Assembly (NCBI RefSeq): GCF_018310695.1
Contig: NZ_JAGXCY010000008.1
Location: 123,218 to 187,217 of the forward strand
Reading direction: 5' to 3'
Length of the DNA stretch: 64,000 bases
Source of the DNA: Paenibacillus sp. Marseille-Q4541
Lineage (GTDB): Bacteria; Bacillota; Bacilli; Paenibacillales; Paenibacillaceae
The first letter of the stretch is position 1, and the number at the start of each line of letters is the position of its first letter. Made by a program: the position numbers and the translations under genes. Positions 52,615-64,000 of this stretch are shown piece by piece. Under the pieces are notes generated by a model. That model saw only the letters and a list, made by a program, of their open reading frames with translations, ran no database searches and was not told the origin of the DNA.

Positions 52615-53769
52615 ATGTCTAAAATTAAAGTTATGACGGTATTCGGAGTGCGCCCTGAAGCGATCAAGATGGCTCCGCTCATCTTGGAGCTTGAACGTCA
52701 CTCCGAAGATATCGAATCCATAGTATGTGTAACAGCCCAGCATCGTCAGATGCTGGACCAAGTACTAGAAGTATTTAACATCAAGCCAGATTACGATCTG
52801 GATGTAATGAAAGATCGTCAAACCTTGAATGAAATTACTGTCCGAGTGCTGGAAGGACTTGAACCGGTTCTGCGTGAAGCGAAACCGGATATTGTGCTAG
52901 TTCATGGGGACACCCTGACAACATTCCTGGCTAGTTATGCGGCCTTTTTACAGCAAATTAAGGTAGGTCATGTGGAAGCTGGACTTCGGACCTGGAATAA
53001 GCTTTCTCCTTATCCAGAAGAAATGAATAGACAGCTAACAGGAGTACTCGCAGACTTACACTTTGCTCCGACGGATATGTCCGGCGGTAATTTGCTGCGA
53101 GAAAATAAATCAGAATCAAGTGTATTTGTCACAGGCAACACGGTAACAGATGTGTTTCAATATACAGTACGCGAAGATTACACCCACCCGGTACTGGAGT
53201 TTGCAAAGGGTAAAAGACTTATCCTGATGACTGCACACCGCAGGGAATCTCAAGGCGAACCGCATCGAAACATTTTCAAAGCGGTAAAACGAATTGCGGA
53301 TGAATTTGAGGATATCGCTATTGTCTATCCTGTACATCCAAGCCCAGCAGTTAAAGAACCAGCTTATGAATTGCTCGGAGGCCATCCGCGTATTAAGCTG
53401 ATTGATCCGCTCGACGTGGTTGATTTCCATAATATTTACCCGCACACACATCTCATCCTTACGGATTCCGGTGGAATGCAGGAAGAGGCTCCTTCGTTTG
53501 GAGTGCCTGTCCTTGTACTTCGTGATACAACGGAAAGACCAGAAGGGATTGAGGCAGGAACGCTGGAACTGGTTGGCACAGATGAGGAAAATGTGTATGC
53601 GAGAACCAAAGCCTTGCTAACCGATTCGGATCTGTATGCTTCAATGAGTGAAGCCGCAAATCCTTACGGTGATGGACACGCTTCCGAACGTATTGTCGGT
53701 GCGATTTTGCACTATTTCGGTAAAAAGAATGAAGTTCCTGAGACTTTTCACAGAAAGTTCAAAAAATAA
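52615..53769 (+). CDS. wecB: UDP-N-acetylglucosamine 2-epimerase (non-hydrolysing)
   Basis: A 384-residue GT-B fold enzyme that converts UDP-GlcNAc to UDP-ManNAc for teichoic acid linkage units or other wall polymers. VFGVRPEAIKMAPLILEL at the N-terminus (usually GTRPE, here GVRPE), VHGDTLTTF, HVEAGLRTW and LTDSGGMQEEAPSFGVPVLVLRDTTERPE are all family motifs. Also called mnaA. It starts 29 bases after upp, with AAGGGG upstream, and is likely cotranscribed with it. Confidence 0.93.
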   Translation: MSKIKVMTVFGVRPEAIKMAPLILELERHSEDIESIVCVTAQHRQMLDQVLEVFNIKPDYDLDVMKDRQTLNEITVRVLEGLEPVLREAKPDIVLVHGDTLTTFLASYAAFLQQIKVGHVEAGLRTWNKLSPYPEEMNRQLTGVLADLHFAPTDMSGGNLLRENKSESSVFVTGNTVTDVFQYTVREDYTHPVLEFAKGKRLILMTAHRRESQGEPHRNIFKAVKRIADEFEDIAIVYPVHPSPAVKEPAYELLGGHPRIKLIDPLDVVDFHNIYPHTHLILTDSGGMQEEAPSFGVPVLVLRDTTERPEGIEAGTLELVGTDEENVYARTKALLTDSDLYASMSEAANPYGDGHASERIVGAILHYFGKKNEVPETFHRKFKK

Positions 53770-53804
53770 TTATTCCTATCATTCTCTAGTATAGACAGTA
53801 CAGT

Positions 53805-53821
53805 GTACAGTTAAACTGTAC
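53805..53821. repeat. Perfect palindrome downstream of wecB
   Basis: GTACAGTT-A-AACTGTAC, an 8-1-8 perfect inverted repeat, with further overlapping ACAGT copies to its left. It has no T tract and is 36 bases past the wecB stop, so it may be a regulator-binding site or a weak terminator. Confidence 0.5.
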
Positions 53822-53975
53822 GGTTTATAAGGGTTTGAGAGATTTTCTGCGTTTCTTTCAGGGTTTTTCAGTATTTCTTACAGCCAGAACAGGTTGATCT
53901 ACCGATTGACAAACGCTTAAACCATTCAGTAAGATAATTGGGATTGGACAAACCTGACACATTTTTCTTCGTTTT

Positions 53976-53992
53976 CACTCTATTATAGAGTG
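53976..53992. promoter_or_regulatory. Perfect palindrome over the putative atp promoter
   Basis: CACTCTA-TTA-TAGAGTG, a 7-3-7 perfect inverted repeat containing a -10-like TATTAT (53981-53986), about 60 bases before the first atp gene. Suggests an operator overlapping the promoter; no -35 could be fixed. Confidence 0.45.
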
Positions 53993-54052
53993 AACGTAAT
54001 ATTAACTCATTTTCCATATACAGCGCTTTCTAGGGATGGGTTGTGTCTAATT

Positions 54053-54274
54053 ATGAATCAGGATAAACCATGGTTAATTGCTTTGAGTATCGGTGGTTCA
54101 GGCATCCTGCTGGCTGCTTACATAACGATCGGATACTTTATAGGAAAGTGGCTAATGAATGTTGTGAATGGACCAAGTTTTTGGATCGCTATAGGCTGTC
54201 TGACTGGGCTCATTCTAGGTGTTCTCAATATAGCCCTTTTTATTAAGAAGTTTTTGGGGGAACAAAATGAATGA
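54053..54274 (+). CDS. AtpZ-like small membrane protein at the head of the atp operon
   Basis: 73 residues with two membrane helices (about 7-30 and 40-66) and a short lysine-rich end, matching the AtpZ/ATPase_gene1 family found with AtpI at the start of Bacillota atp operons. In alkaliphilic Bacillus, AtpZ and AtpI form a complex implicated in Ca2+/Mg2+ supply and c-ring assembly. The ATG at 54053 begins the family N-terminus; its ribosome site (GGGATGGG, about 14 bases off) is weak. It overlaps atpI by eight bases. Confidence 0.75.
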   Translation: MNQDKPWLIALSIGGSGILLAAYITIGYFIGKWLMNVVNGPSFWIAIGCLTGLILGVLNIALFIKKFLGEQNE

Positions 54275-54644
54275 TTTGTCTTCCATTGTAAATGCTGTTA
54301 CCAGAGTGACGTTCTTCTTATTATCAGGATCACTTCTGGCATGGGTGCTATTGCCTGAACAACGTCCTTTGTTCTTGGGCCTTACAATCGGGCTAGCTGC
54401 AGGGTTATTCAACTTTAGGTATCTGTATATTAAAATCCATCAAGTTTCGGAGAGTGCAGCTACTCCTGGCGGCAAACGAGTTAATTTTGGCTTTTTGTCG
54501 CGGATGTGTATATCTCTTCTTGCAATTATGCTAGCTGTGAGATTTGATCAGGTATCTATGAGTTTTACTGTGATAGGACTTTTCTTGGTACAGGTTTTAG
54601 CGATTCCAGTAAGTATTTTTGTGAATTCTAGAACTAGAAATTGA
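54267..54644 (+). CDS. atpI: ATP synthase subunit I
   Basis: A 125-residue protein with four membrane helices (about 10-28, 33-50, 75-90, 98-118), the AtpI family that helps assemble the c-ring of F1Fo ATP synthase. It overlaps the AtpZ-like gene and lies 32 bases before atpB, in the standard place. The ribosome site is within the previous gene (TTTTGGGGG). Confidence 0.82.
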   Translation: MNDLSSIVNAVTRVTFFLLSGSLLAWVLLPEQRPLFLGLTIGLAAGLFNFRYLYIKIHQVSESAATPGGKRVNFGFLSRMCISLLAIMLAVRFDQVSMSFTVIGLFLVQVLAIPVSIFVNSRTRN

Positions 54645-54676
54645 CATTACTATGGGAAAGGGGTGAATAAATCAAT

Positions 54677-55438
54677 ATGCATGACTCACCGATTATCAAA
54701 CTCGGAGGATTGAACATTGACCTTTCCGCTGTATTAATGCTCACAGTGACGGTATTATTCGTGTTCATACTCGTTCGTTTGTGTGTTCGGAATCTATCTG
54801 TGGAGAACCCTTCTAAAGTACAGAATTTCATGGAATGGGTCGTTGAATTCGTTCAGAATCTCATTTCAAGTGCCATGCCGTTAAGTAAAGGTAAACCTTA
54901 CATAACTTTAGGTCTGACACTGATTCTGTTTATTTTCGTAGCCAACTTGCTTGGTTTGCCGTTCTCTGTTATTTCGGAGCACGAAGAACAAGCTACAGCA
55001 TTTGGACACGTTATCGAGGCGACTAGAGGTCTTAGTGAGGGACACCACGCTGAAATTCTATGGTGGAAGTCTCCTACGGCAGATATTTCGATAACAGCAG
55101 GACTTGCGATTATTATCTTCATTCTAATGAATTATCTTGGTCTGAAACACAACCGCAAGCATTACCTGAAACACTACATCGAGCCGTTCCCAATCTTCCT
55201 GCCGCTGAACATCATCGAGAACTTGGCGAAGCCGATCGCTCTTGCGATTCGTTTGTTTGCCAATATCTTTGCAGGTGAGATTCTCATCTCTACCATTCTG
55301 AAAATTGGATGGTTCGGAATTCCGGCCATGATGGCATGGCAAGGTTTTAGTATTTTCGTAGGTGCTTTACAAGCCTTCATCTTCACAATATTGTCGATGG
55401 TGTATATCGCCCAAACAACAATACACGAGGAACATTAG
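54677..55438 (+). CDS. atpB: ATP synthase Fo subunit a
   Basis: 253 residues, about six membrane helices. The essential Arg of the proton half-channel is Arg192 in ALAIRLFANIFAGE, followed by the conserved GALQAFIFTILSMVYI helix. AAAGGGGTG precedes the ATG. It works with the c-ring to translocate protons, driving ATP synthesis in the membrane. Confidence 0.96.
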   Translation: MHDSPIIKLGGLNIDLSAVLMLTVTVLFVFILVRLCVRNLSVENPSKVQNFMEWVVEFVQNLISSAMPLSKGKPYITLGLTLILFIFVANLLGLPFSVISEHEEQATAFGHVIEATRGLSEGHHAEILWWKSPTADISITAGLAIIIFILMNYLGLKHNRKHYLKHYIEPFPIFLPLNIIENLAKPIALAIRLFANIFAGEILISTILKIGWFGIPAMMAWQGFSIFVGALQAFIFTILSMVYIAQTTIHEEH

Positions 55439-55537
55439 GTTTAAGTTACAGCAATAGTAACTCCAGAGCGGTTTGTAAGCCAGCAAGGAGATTATTATAT
55501 TCGTTAGTTTAACAAAAAAATTGTATATATATTTTGA

Positions 55538-55765
<228 letters not shown>

Positions 55766-55855
55766 TATCAGAAGTAACGGTTTGGCGGGGAGGGCGATGC
55801 CATCCGCGCCTTCGTTTTGTTACGATACAGGAATGAACGGAAAGGAGTGACGTGA

Positions 55856-56344
55856 GTGCACATTTTATGGGAAAACATTGCTATTACCATCGTTGCGTTC
55901 TTGATCCTTTATTGGCTCTTGTCTAAGTATGCATTTAATAAACTGTTCGCTATTATGGAGCAGCGTCGTGAGTTAGTCGCTTCTCAAATTAATGAAGCAA
56001 AGCAGACTCGTGAGCAAGCAATTCAATATGTAGAAGAGCAAAAGGCAGCTTTGCAAGAAGCGCGTAATGAAGCTCAAAGTATTATTGAACAATCTCGCAA
56101 AACAAGTGTAAACCAAACGGAGCAAATGCTAAGTGAAGCGAAACAAGAAGCAGAGCGTCTCAAAGTTGAAGCTGTTCGTGAGATTGAAAGTGAGAAAAAC
56201 AAAGCGGTTGCATCCCTTCGCAATGAACTTGGGGCTGTATCCGTACAGATCGCTTCCAAAATTTTGGACAAAGAAGTTAAGCAAGACAACGTTCAAGAAG
56301 AACTTGTTGAAAAGTATCTGAATGAAGTAGGAGGCAGACCATGA
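55856..56344 (+). CDS. atpF: ATP synthase Fo subunit b
   Basis: 162 residues: one N-terminal membrane helix (about 5-25) followed by a long charged coiled coil forming the peripheral stalk that holds F1 static. The start is GTG with AAAGGAG eight bases upstream. It overlaps atpH by four bases (ATGA). Confidence 0.95.
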   Translation: MHILWENIAITIVAFLILYWLLSKYAFNKLFAIMEQRRELVASQINEAKQTREQAIQYVEEQKAALQEARNEAQSIIEQSRKTSVNQTEQMLSEAKQEAERLKVEAVREIESEKNKAVASLRNELGAVSVQIASKILDKEVKQDNVQEELVEKYLNEVGGRP

Positions 56345-56889
56345 GTCGGGATTCGGTAGTCGCCAAGCGATATGCAAAAGCGTTGTTTGAAGTGGCGATC
56401 AAAAATCAATCCGTACTGGAATTCGAGGCCGAACTTCACGCGGTAGCAACCTCCATTAACGGAGATCGCGACATCGTTAAATTTATCTCTTCTCCGAACG
56501 TCAGCGTTGCTTCAAAACTGAGTGTCGTAGACAGCAGTTTGCAAGGCAAAGTTTCAGAGCCTGTATTGAATACAATTAAATTGCTCATCGAACGTAATCG
56601 AATCCATGCACTGGAAGCAGTTGTGGAAAGTTACGTGAATTATGAAGCAGATTCACTCGGACTGGTTACTGCGCGTGTGTATTCGACATATGAGCTTAGC
56701 CAAGAAGAGAAAGATGCGGTTGCTAAAGATTTTGGTGATCGTGTCAATAAACAGATTCGTATTGAAAATATTATCGATAAAAGCTTGATTGGCGGACTTA
56801 AAGTAGTCATCGGCGATACGATTTATGACGGCAGTCTGGCTGGCCAGCTGAAACGTCTAGAACAGTCTTTTAACAGACGAGTAAAGTAG
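56341..56889 (+). CDS. atpH: ATP synthase F1 subunit delta
   Basis: 182 residues: an N-terminal six-helix domain that sits on top of F1 (VAKRYAKALFEVA signature at the start) and a C-terminal domain contacting subunit b (IGGLKVVIGDTIYDGSLAGQLKRL near the end). Starts inside atpF. Confidence 0.95.
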   Translation: MSRDSVVAKRYAKALFEVAIKNQSVLEFEAELHAVATSINGDRDIVKFISSPNVSVASKLSVVDSSLQGKVSEPVLNTIKLLIERNRIHALEAVVESYVNYEADSLGLVTARVYSTYELSQEEKDAVAKDFGDRVNKQIRIENIIDKSLIGGLKVVIGDTIYDGSLAGQLKRLEQSFNRRVK

Positions 56890-56899
56890 TGAGGGGTGA

Positions 56900-58420
<1,521 letters not shown>

Positions 58421-58468
58421 GTAGCAAGCTTGAGAGCAACGTTTTCCTATATATTAAAGATCAAAGAA

Positions 58469-58500
58469 GGGCTGCGCGAACACAACGTACGCCGCAGCCT
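58469..58500 (+). other. Hairpin between atpA and atpG
   Basis: GGCTGCG pairs with CGCAGCC around a loop of about 15 bases, followed by CTCTCTTTCTT. It resembles a leaky terminator or an mRNA processing/stability hairpin inside the operon. Confidence 0.5.
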
Positions 58501-58514
58501 CTCTTTCTTATATG

Positions 58515-58597
58515 AAAAGTAAATGCTACGAAGATTGTTTTTGACATAGTCAAAACGAAGTGAATGCTTACGATGATAGTTTTGACATAGTCAAAAC
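58515..58597 (+). repeat. Tandem 41-bp repeat with perfect palindromes in the atpA-atpG spacer
   Basis: Two adjoining similar copies: each has an AATGCT...ACGA-N-GAT segment and then the palindrome TTTTGAC-ATA-GTCAAAA at 58539-58555 and 58580-58596, exactly 41 bases apart. The second ends 18 bases before the atpG start. In RNA each makes a 7-8 bp hairpin with a three-base loop right before the atpG ribosome site. Looks like a recent duplication. Confidence 0.85.
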
Positions 58598-58614
58598 TTT
58601 AAGGTGGTGAAAAC

Positions 58615-60992
<2,378 letters not shown>

Positions 60993-61067
60993 TCGTTTAG
61001 TTCCTAGGACTAAAGACCCAAAGATGAAGTTGAACTATCCTTCGGATAGAGTTCAGGAGGGATGACG

Positions 61068-61472
61068 ATGAGTACCTTTTTATTGGAAATTGTAACTCCG
61101 GAGCGACTCATCTTCTCTGAGCAGGTAAGTAGCCTTGTTGTACGCGGAGTGGAAGGTGAACTGGGGATTCTACCAGGTCACGTTCCCTTCGTAACACCAT
61201 TGCAAATTGCGCCTGTGTCCATTAAAGCGAATGGAAAGGAACTGAAAATCGCTGTTGCAGGCGGTTTTGTTGAAGTTCGCAAAGAGAAGGTAGTTATTTT
61301 GGCTGAGAGTGCTGAACTAGCTTCCGAGATTGATATTATACGTGCTAAAGCAGCTCTTGAGCGTGCAGAGACACGTTTAGCGTCTAAAGGAAGCCAAGAT
61401 CATTATGATCACCGTCGTGCTGAAATTGCCTTGCAAAAGGCTATGAACCGACTTAAAGTATCCGGGAACTAA
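61068..61472 (+). CDS. atpC: ATP synthase F1 subunit epsilon
   Basis: 134 residues: an N-terminal beta sandwich (TFLLEIVTPERLIFSEQ, GELGILPGHVPFVTPL) and a C-terminal two-helix arm that can inhibit ATP hydrolysis. The ATG at 61068 is used because AGGAGG ends only one base before the in-frame ATG at 61062. Last gene of the operon. Confidence 0.95.
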   Translation: MSTFLLEIVTPERLIFSEQVSSLVVRGVEGELGILPGHVPFVTPLQIAPVSIKANGKELKIAVAGGFVEVRKEKVVILAESAELASEIDIIRAKAALERAETRLASKGSQDHYDHRRAEIALQKAMNRLKVSGN

Positions 61473-61482
61473 TATATGTAGA

Positions 61483-61514
61483 GAGAACCTGACCCTTTCG
61501 TCAGGTTCTTTTTG
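61483..61514 (+). terminator. Intrinsic terminator of the atp operon
   Basis: Perfect stem AGAACCTGAC / GTCAGGTTCT with a six-base loop and a T tract. Confidence 0.92.
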
Positions 61515-61709
61515 TTTTCGAGATTATTTCCGAGGAAATGACAGAAAGAAGACGATTTAGAAATGTTTTTGTCTAAAATACAACAATTATAAGCCTAAAT
61601 AAGGATTAGGAGTTTCAATATTGTAAGATCGGTTGACAAGAAACATCGATCCTAATATGATTTCACAGTGTGTTAAAATTATGTTATCTGAGAAAGGCGG
61701 AGAGTGGAC

Positions 61710-61967
61710 ATGGATCAAGTAATGAATGATCAAGTTAATCAGGCCATTAGTACAAACAGTCTTGTTGCTATGATTATTTCTCTTTCATGTATCGCTATCG
61801 CTTGGTGGTCTTTGCAGCATTTGAAGCTAGACTTGTTTGTGAAGCATCCACAAAGTGCCCAAGCAAGAATGTTGCAACTACTTTTAGCCATTGTTTTGGG
61901 TCATTTTGTGTCCGAGTTTGTGCTCAAATATCTCTCATGGACACAAATGCTGAAATATTTGTTTTAA
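61710..61967 (+). CDS. DUF1146 family small membrane protein (YwzB-like)
   Basis: 85 residues with two membrane helices (about 18-36 and 55-75) and a basic loop (KLDLFVKHPQSAQARM). Matches the DUF1146/YwzB family, which sits between atpC and murA in many Bacillota; function unknown. The ATG at 61710 has GGAG seven bases upstream; an in-frame GTG two codons earlier is an alternative. Confidence 0.8.
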   Translation: MDQVMNDQVNQAISTNSLVAMIISLSCIAIAWWSLQHLKLDLFVKHPQSAQARMLQLLLAIVLGHFVSEFVLKYLSWTQMLKYLF

Positions 61968-62456
61968 AGCATTCTAGGCTGGTTATATCACTCTTAGGCA
62001 TTCACACTTAAGACGGCTTTTGTCGAATAACATCATGTTTTTATGTGAACAATGGAACTAAAGATGTTCATTTGATAACAATGTAATATCGTCTAATCGG
62101 AGTCTTATGAAGTGTAAAACTGTAAAAAACCTTTAAAAATGAAAAATCGCTTGTCTCCTATGAACTTTTAATGTTATGATGGAAGTTAGGGGATTAGCAG
62201 AAAGACTGCTATTTCTTTGTTTTTAATCACAGTTTCGAATAAATTCGAATAAAAATGGTCTTACATGATTGTAATCATGTTTTGTAACCAATGAACTAAT
62301 TCAAAAATGAAAAGTGCAAACCATTCTTTTCTGAAGGACGGCATCATGTAGAAAATTAAATGTTGATGTCGAATTTTCCGACGCAATCGGACAGCAAGTG
62401 AAGATCAATCTTCATTGTGTGCAGAAAAAGGAAATTAACGCGCGGAGGGAAACAAG
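61968..62456 (+). promoter_or_regulatory. Long leader region of murA with promoter and attenuator-like hairpin
   Basis: No gene is supported here. A promoter candidate, TTGTCT (62151-62156) and TATGAT (62175-62180, 18-base spacing), is followed by the hairpin TAGCAG-AAAGA-CTGCTA (62195-62211) and TTTCTTTGTTTTT, which resembles an early terminator, about 230 bases ahead of murA. A further GAAGAT / ATCTTC hairpin lies near 62400. This would give a leader of about 270 bases. Confidence 0.45.
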
Positions 62457-63803
62457 ATGAGCAAATTTATCGTCCGCGGAGGCAAGAGATTGACCGGAAG
62501 TGTCAAAGTCAGCGGCGCTAAAAATTCAGTTCTTCCGATCATCGCCGCCTCTCTCTTAGGGGAAGAAGGAGCAAGCATCATTACAGATGCACCTCCTCTA
62601 GACGATGTGTTGACAATTAACAAGGTACTGGAATCGCTAGGAGCGGAAGTTACATACCAAAATGAGGTAATTACCGTAAATGCAACGAATCTTACTTCGT
62701 GCGAAGCCCCTTACGAATGGGTTACTAAAATGCGGGCATCCTTCTTGGTTATGGGTCCTCTGCTAACACGTATGGGTTATACCAAAATCTCTCTTCCAGG
62801 CGGATGCGCCATTGGTACTCGCCCGATTGATCAACACCTTAAAGGGTTTGAAGCAATGGGTGCAGAAATCAGCCTAGGACAAGGTTATATAGAAGCAAGG
62901 TCGAATGGAAGATTGCGCGGCGCCAAAATTTATTTGGATGTAGCGAGTGTCGGTGCAACTGAAAATATTATGATGGCTGCTGTACTTGCTGAAGGAACAA
63001 CCACTCTTGAGAATGCAGCAAAAGAACCGGAAATTGTGGATCTTGCTAACTACCTGAATGGGATGGGAGCAAAGGTTCGAGGTGCAGGTACTGGGGTAAT
63101 TCGCATCGAGGGAGTAGAAAAACTCCACGGTGTCCAACATGCTGTAATTCCGGATCGGATTGAAGCAGGAACTTATATGGCTGCAGCTGCAATTACAGGC
63201 GGAGACGTTTACGTCGAAGGTGCGATCTCTGACCATCTTGGTCCTGTTATTGCTAAAATGGAAGAAATGGGCGTAACTATTATTCCTGACGAGAACGGAA
63301 TTCGCGTTATTGCGGACGGTCCTCTGAAAGCTGTAGATATCAAGACGCTTCCTTATCCAGGATTCCCGACAGACATGCAATCACAAATGATGTCATTGCT
63401 GCTCAAATCCGAAGGAACTAGTGTTGTAACGGAAACAGTATTCGAAAACCGATTTATGCATGTGGATGAGTTCAACCTGATGAATGCAGAAATCAAAATT
63501 GAAGGTCGTTCCTCTATCATTACTGGGGGAGCTAAACTTACCGGCGCAAAAGTAACAGCTACTGACTTGCGTGCGGGAGCAGCTTTGATTCTTGCTGGTT
63601 TGATCGCAGACGGCACAACTGAAGTAGGCGGTGTTCATCATATTGACCGCGGTTATGTGCATCTTGCAGAGAAGCTGAATGGTCTTGGAGCAGACATCTA
63701 CCGTATTTCGGTAGAAGAGCCTAAGCGTGAAGCGAAGCCAAGTGAAACAGTTGTAGCGGAATCAGAAACAGCACGTTTTAATGTTCAGCCTACTTGGGCG
63801 TAA
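62457..63803 (+). CDS. murA: UDP-N-acetylglucosamine 1-carboxyvinyltransferase
   Basis: A 448-residue enzyme that adds enolpyruvate from PEP to UDP-GlcNAc, the first committed step of peptidoglycan synthesis and the fosfomycin target. Lys22-Asn23 ([10 protein letters not shown]) bind substrate, and the catalytic Cys117 is in [16 protein letters not shown]. The C-terminal tail (about 425-448) is a low-complexity K, E, S and A-rich extension beyond the usual end. GGAGGG precedes the ATG. Low-GC Gram-positives commonly have two MurA copies; this position next to atp is typical of the main one. Confidence 0.96.
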   Translation: MSKFIVRGGKRLTGSVKVSGAKNSVLPIIAASLLGEEGASIITDAPPLDDVLTINKVLESLGAEVTYQNEVITVNATNLTSCEAPYEWVTKMRASFLVMGPLLTRMGYTKISLPGGCAIGTRPIDQHLKGFEAMGAEISLGQGYIEARSNGRLRGAKIYLDVASVGATENIMMAAVLAEGTTTLENAAKEPEIVDLANYLNGMGAKVRGAGTGVIRIEGVEKLHGVQHAVIPDRIEAGTYMAAAAITGGDVYVEGAISDHLGPVIAKMEEMGVTIIPDENGIRVIADGPLKAVDIKTLPYPGFPTDMQSQMMSLLLKSEGTSVVTETVFENRFMHVDEFNLMNAEIKIEGRSSIITGGAKLTGAKVTATDLRAGAALILAGLIADGTTEVGGVHHIDRGYVHLAEKLNGLGADIYRISVEEPKREAKPSETVVAESETARFNVQPTWA

Positions 63804-63853
63804 GTTTAAGTAGAATGGAATCATATCGCAACAGTGTGCAAAAAAGAACAAAA

Positions 63854-63884
63854 AACCAAGCCATCATTGGCTTGGTTTTTTTTA
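63854..63884 (+). terminator. Intrinsic terminator after murA
   Basis: Perfect ten-base stem AACCAAGCCA / TGGCTTGGTT with a four-base loop and eight or more T residues. Confidence 0.93.
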
Positions 63885-64000
63885 TTTTGTTTACCTATTT
63901 TTATTTTCATTCCATTTGAGACGTTACTTACTTCAATGAAATGAAAGTGGATAAAGATAGTCTCCTTTATACAACGATTTACTATATTTAAAACTCTATA

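Overview
The window is a chromosomal segment of a spore-forming, low-to-moderate GC Gram-positive bacterium, most likely Paenibacillus or a close relative. Evidence: a spoIIR gene, a Bacillus-type F1Fo ATP synthase operon preceded by an AtpZ/AtpI pair, a ywlC-mntP-ywlE-ywlG-glyA-upp-wecB-atp-DUF1146-murA gene order, AGGAGG-type ribosome sites with frequent TTG and GTG starts, and secreted chitinases. No tRNA, rRNA, insertion sequence, prophage or CRISPR array was seen.

Layout. 1-3.3 kb: C-terminal piece of an NADH oxidase-type flavoprotein, a formate/nitrite-type channel with a Rex-like site upstream, and an MFS transporter behind a structured untranslated region. 3.7-7.7 kb: two abutting secreted GH18 chitinases with mirrored domain order. 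7.9-22.2 kb: mixed accessory and metabolic genes (acetyltransferases, glutaminyl-tRNA synthetase, a WYL regulator divergent from an alpha/beta hydrolase, MFS, NAD(P)H oxidoreductase, an aldo/keto reductase and a decayed second copy, a MocR regulator divergent from a LysE-type exporter, moaA, and a GC-rich PfkB sugar kinase). 22.3-29.7 kb: efflux and envelope genes (a YerO/SwrC-like RND operon, a TetR plus paired SMR operon, and a phospholipase D-like protein).

29.8-40.3 kb: a carotenoid locus. A MerR-type B12-binding regulator carrying both CarH hallmarks (W-x9-EH and E-x-H-x2-G) precedes a seven-gene, mostly overlapping operon: two CrtN-type desaturases, a CrtB/CrtM synthase, a CruF-like hydratase, a PlsC-type acyltransferase, a CrtQ-like glycosyltransferase and a CrtP-like oxygenase. 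A type II IPP isomerase follows. The carH promoter carries three tandem 11-bp repeats with a shared TGTAnnAT core. The crt promoter carries a matching array in which two repeats fit the core and the third is degenerate. This suggests that light, through adenosylcobalamin photolysis, controls production of a glycosylated, acylated carotenoid.

41-64 kb: core genes. These are ychF, prfA, prmC (with a GC-rich interior), a RodA/FtsW-family protein, spoIIR, the threonylcarbamoyl-AMP synthase ywlC, mntP, the arginine phosphatase ywlE, a ZTP riboswitch with terminator ahead of ywlG and glyA, upp, the UDP-GlcNAc 2-epimerase, the full ATP synthase operon, a DUF1146 protein and murA. Non-coding structure is plentiful: a tandem 41-bp palindromic repeat between atpA and atpG, palindromes upstream of the atp operon, and a 21-bp inverted repeat between mntP and ywlE.
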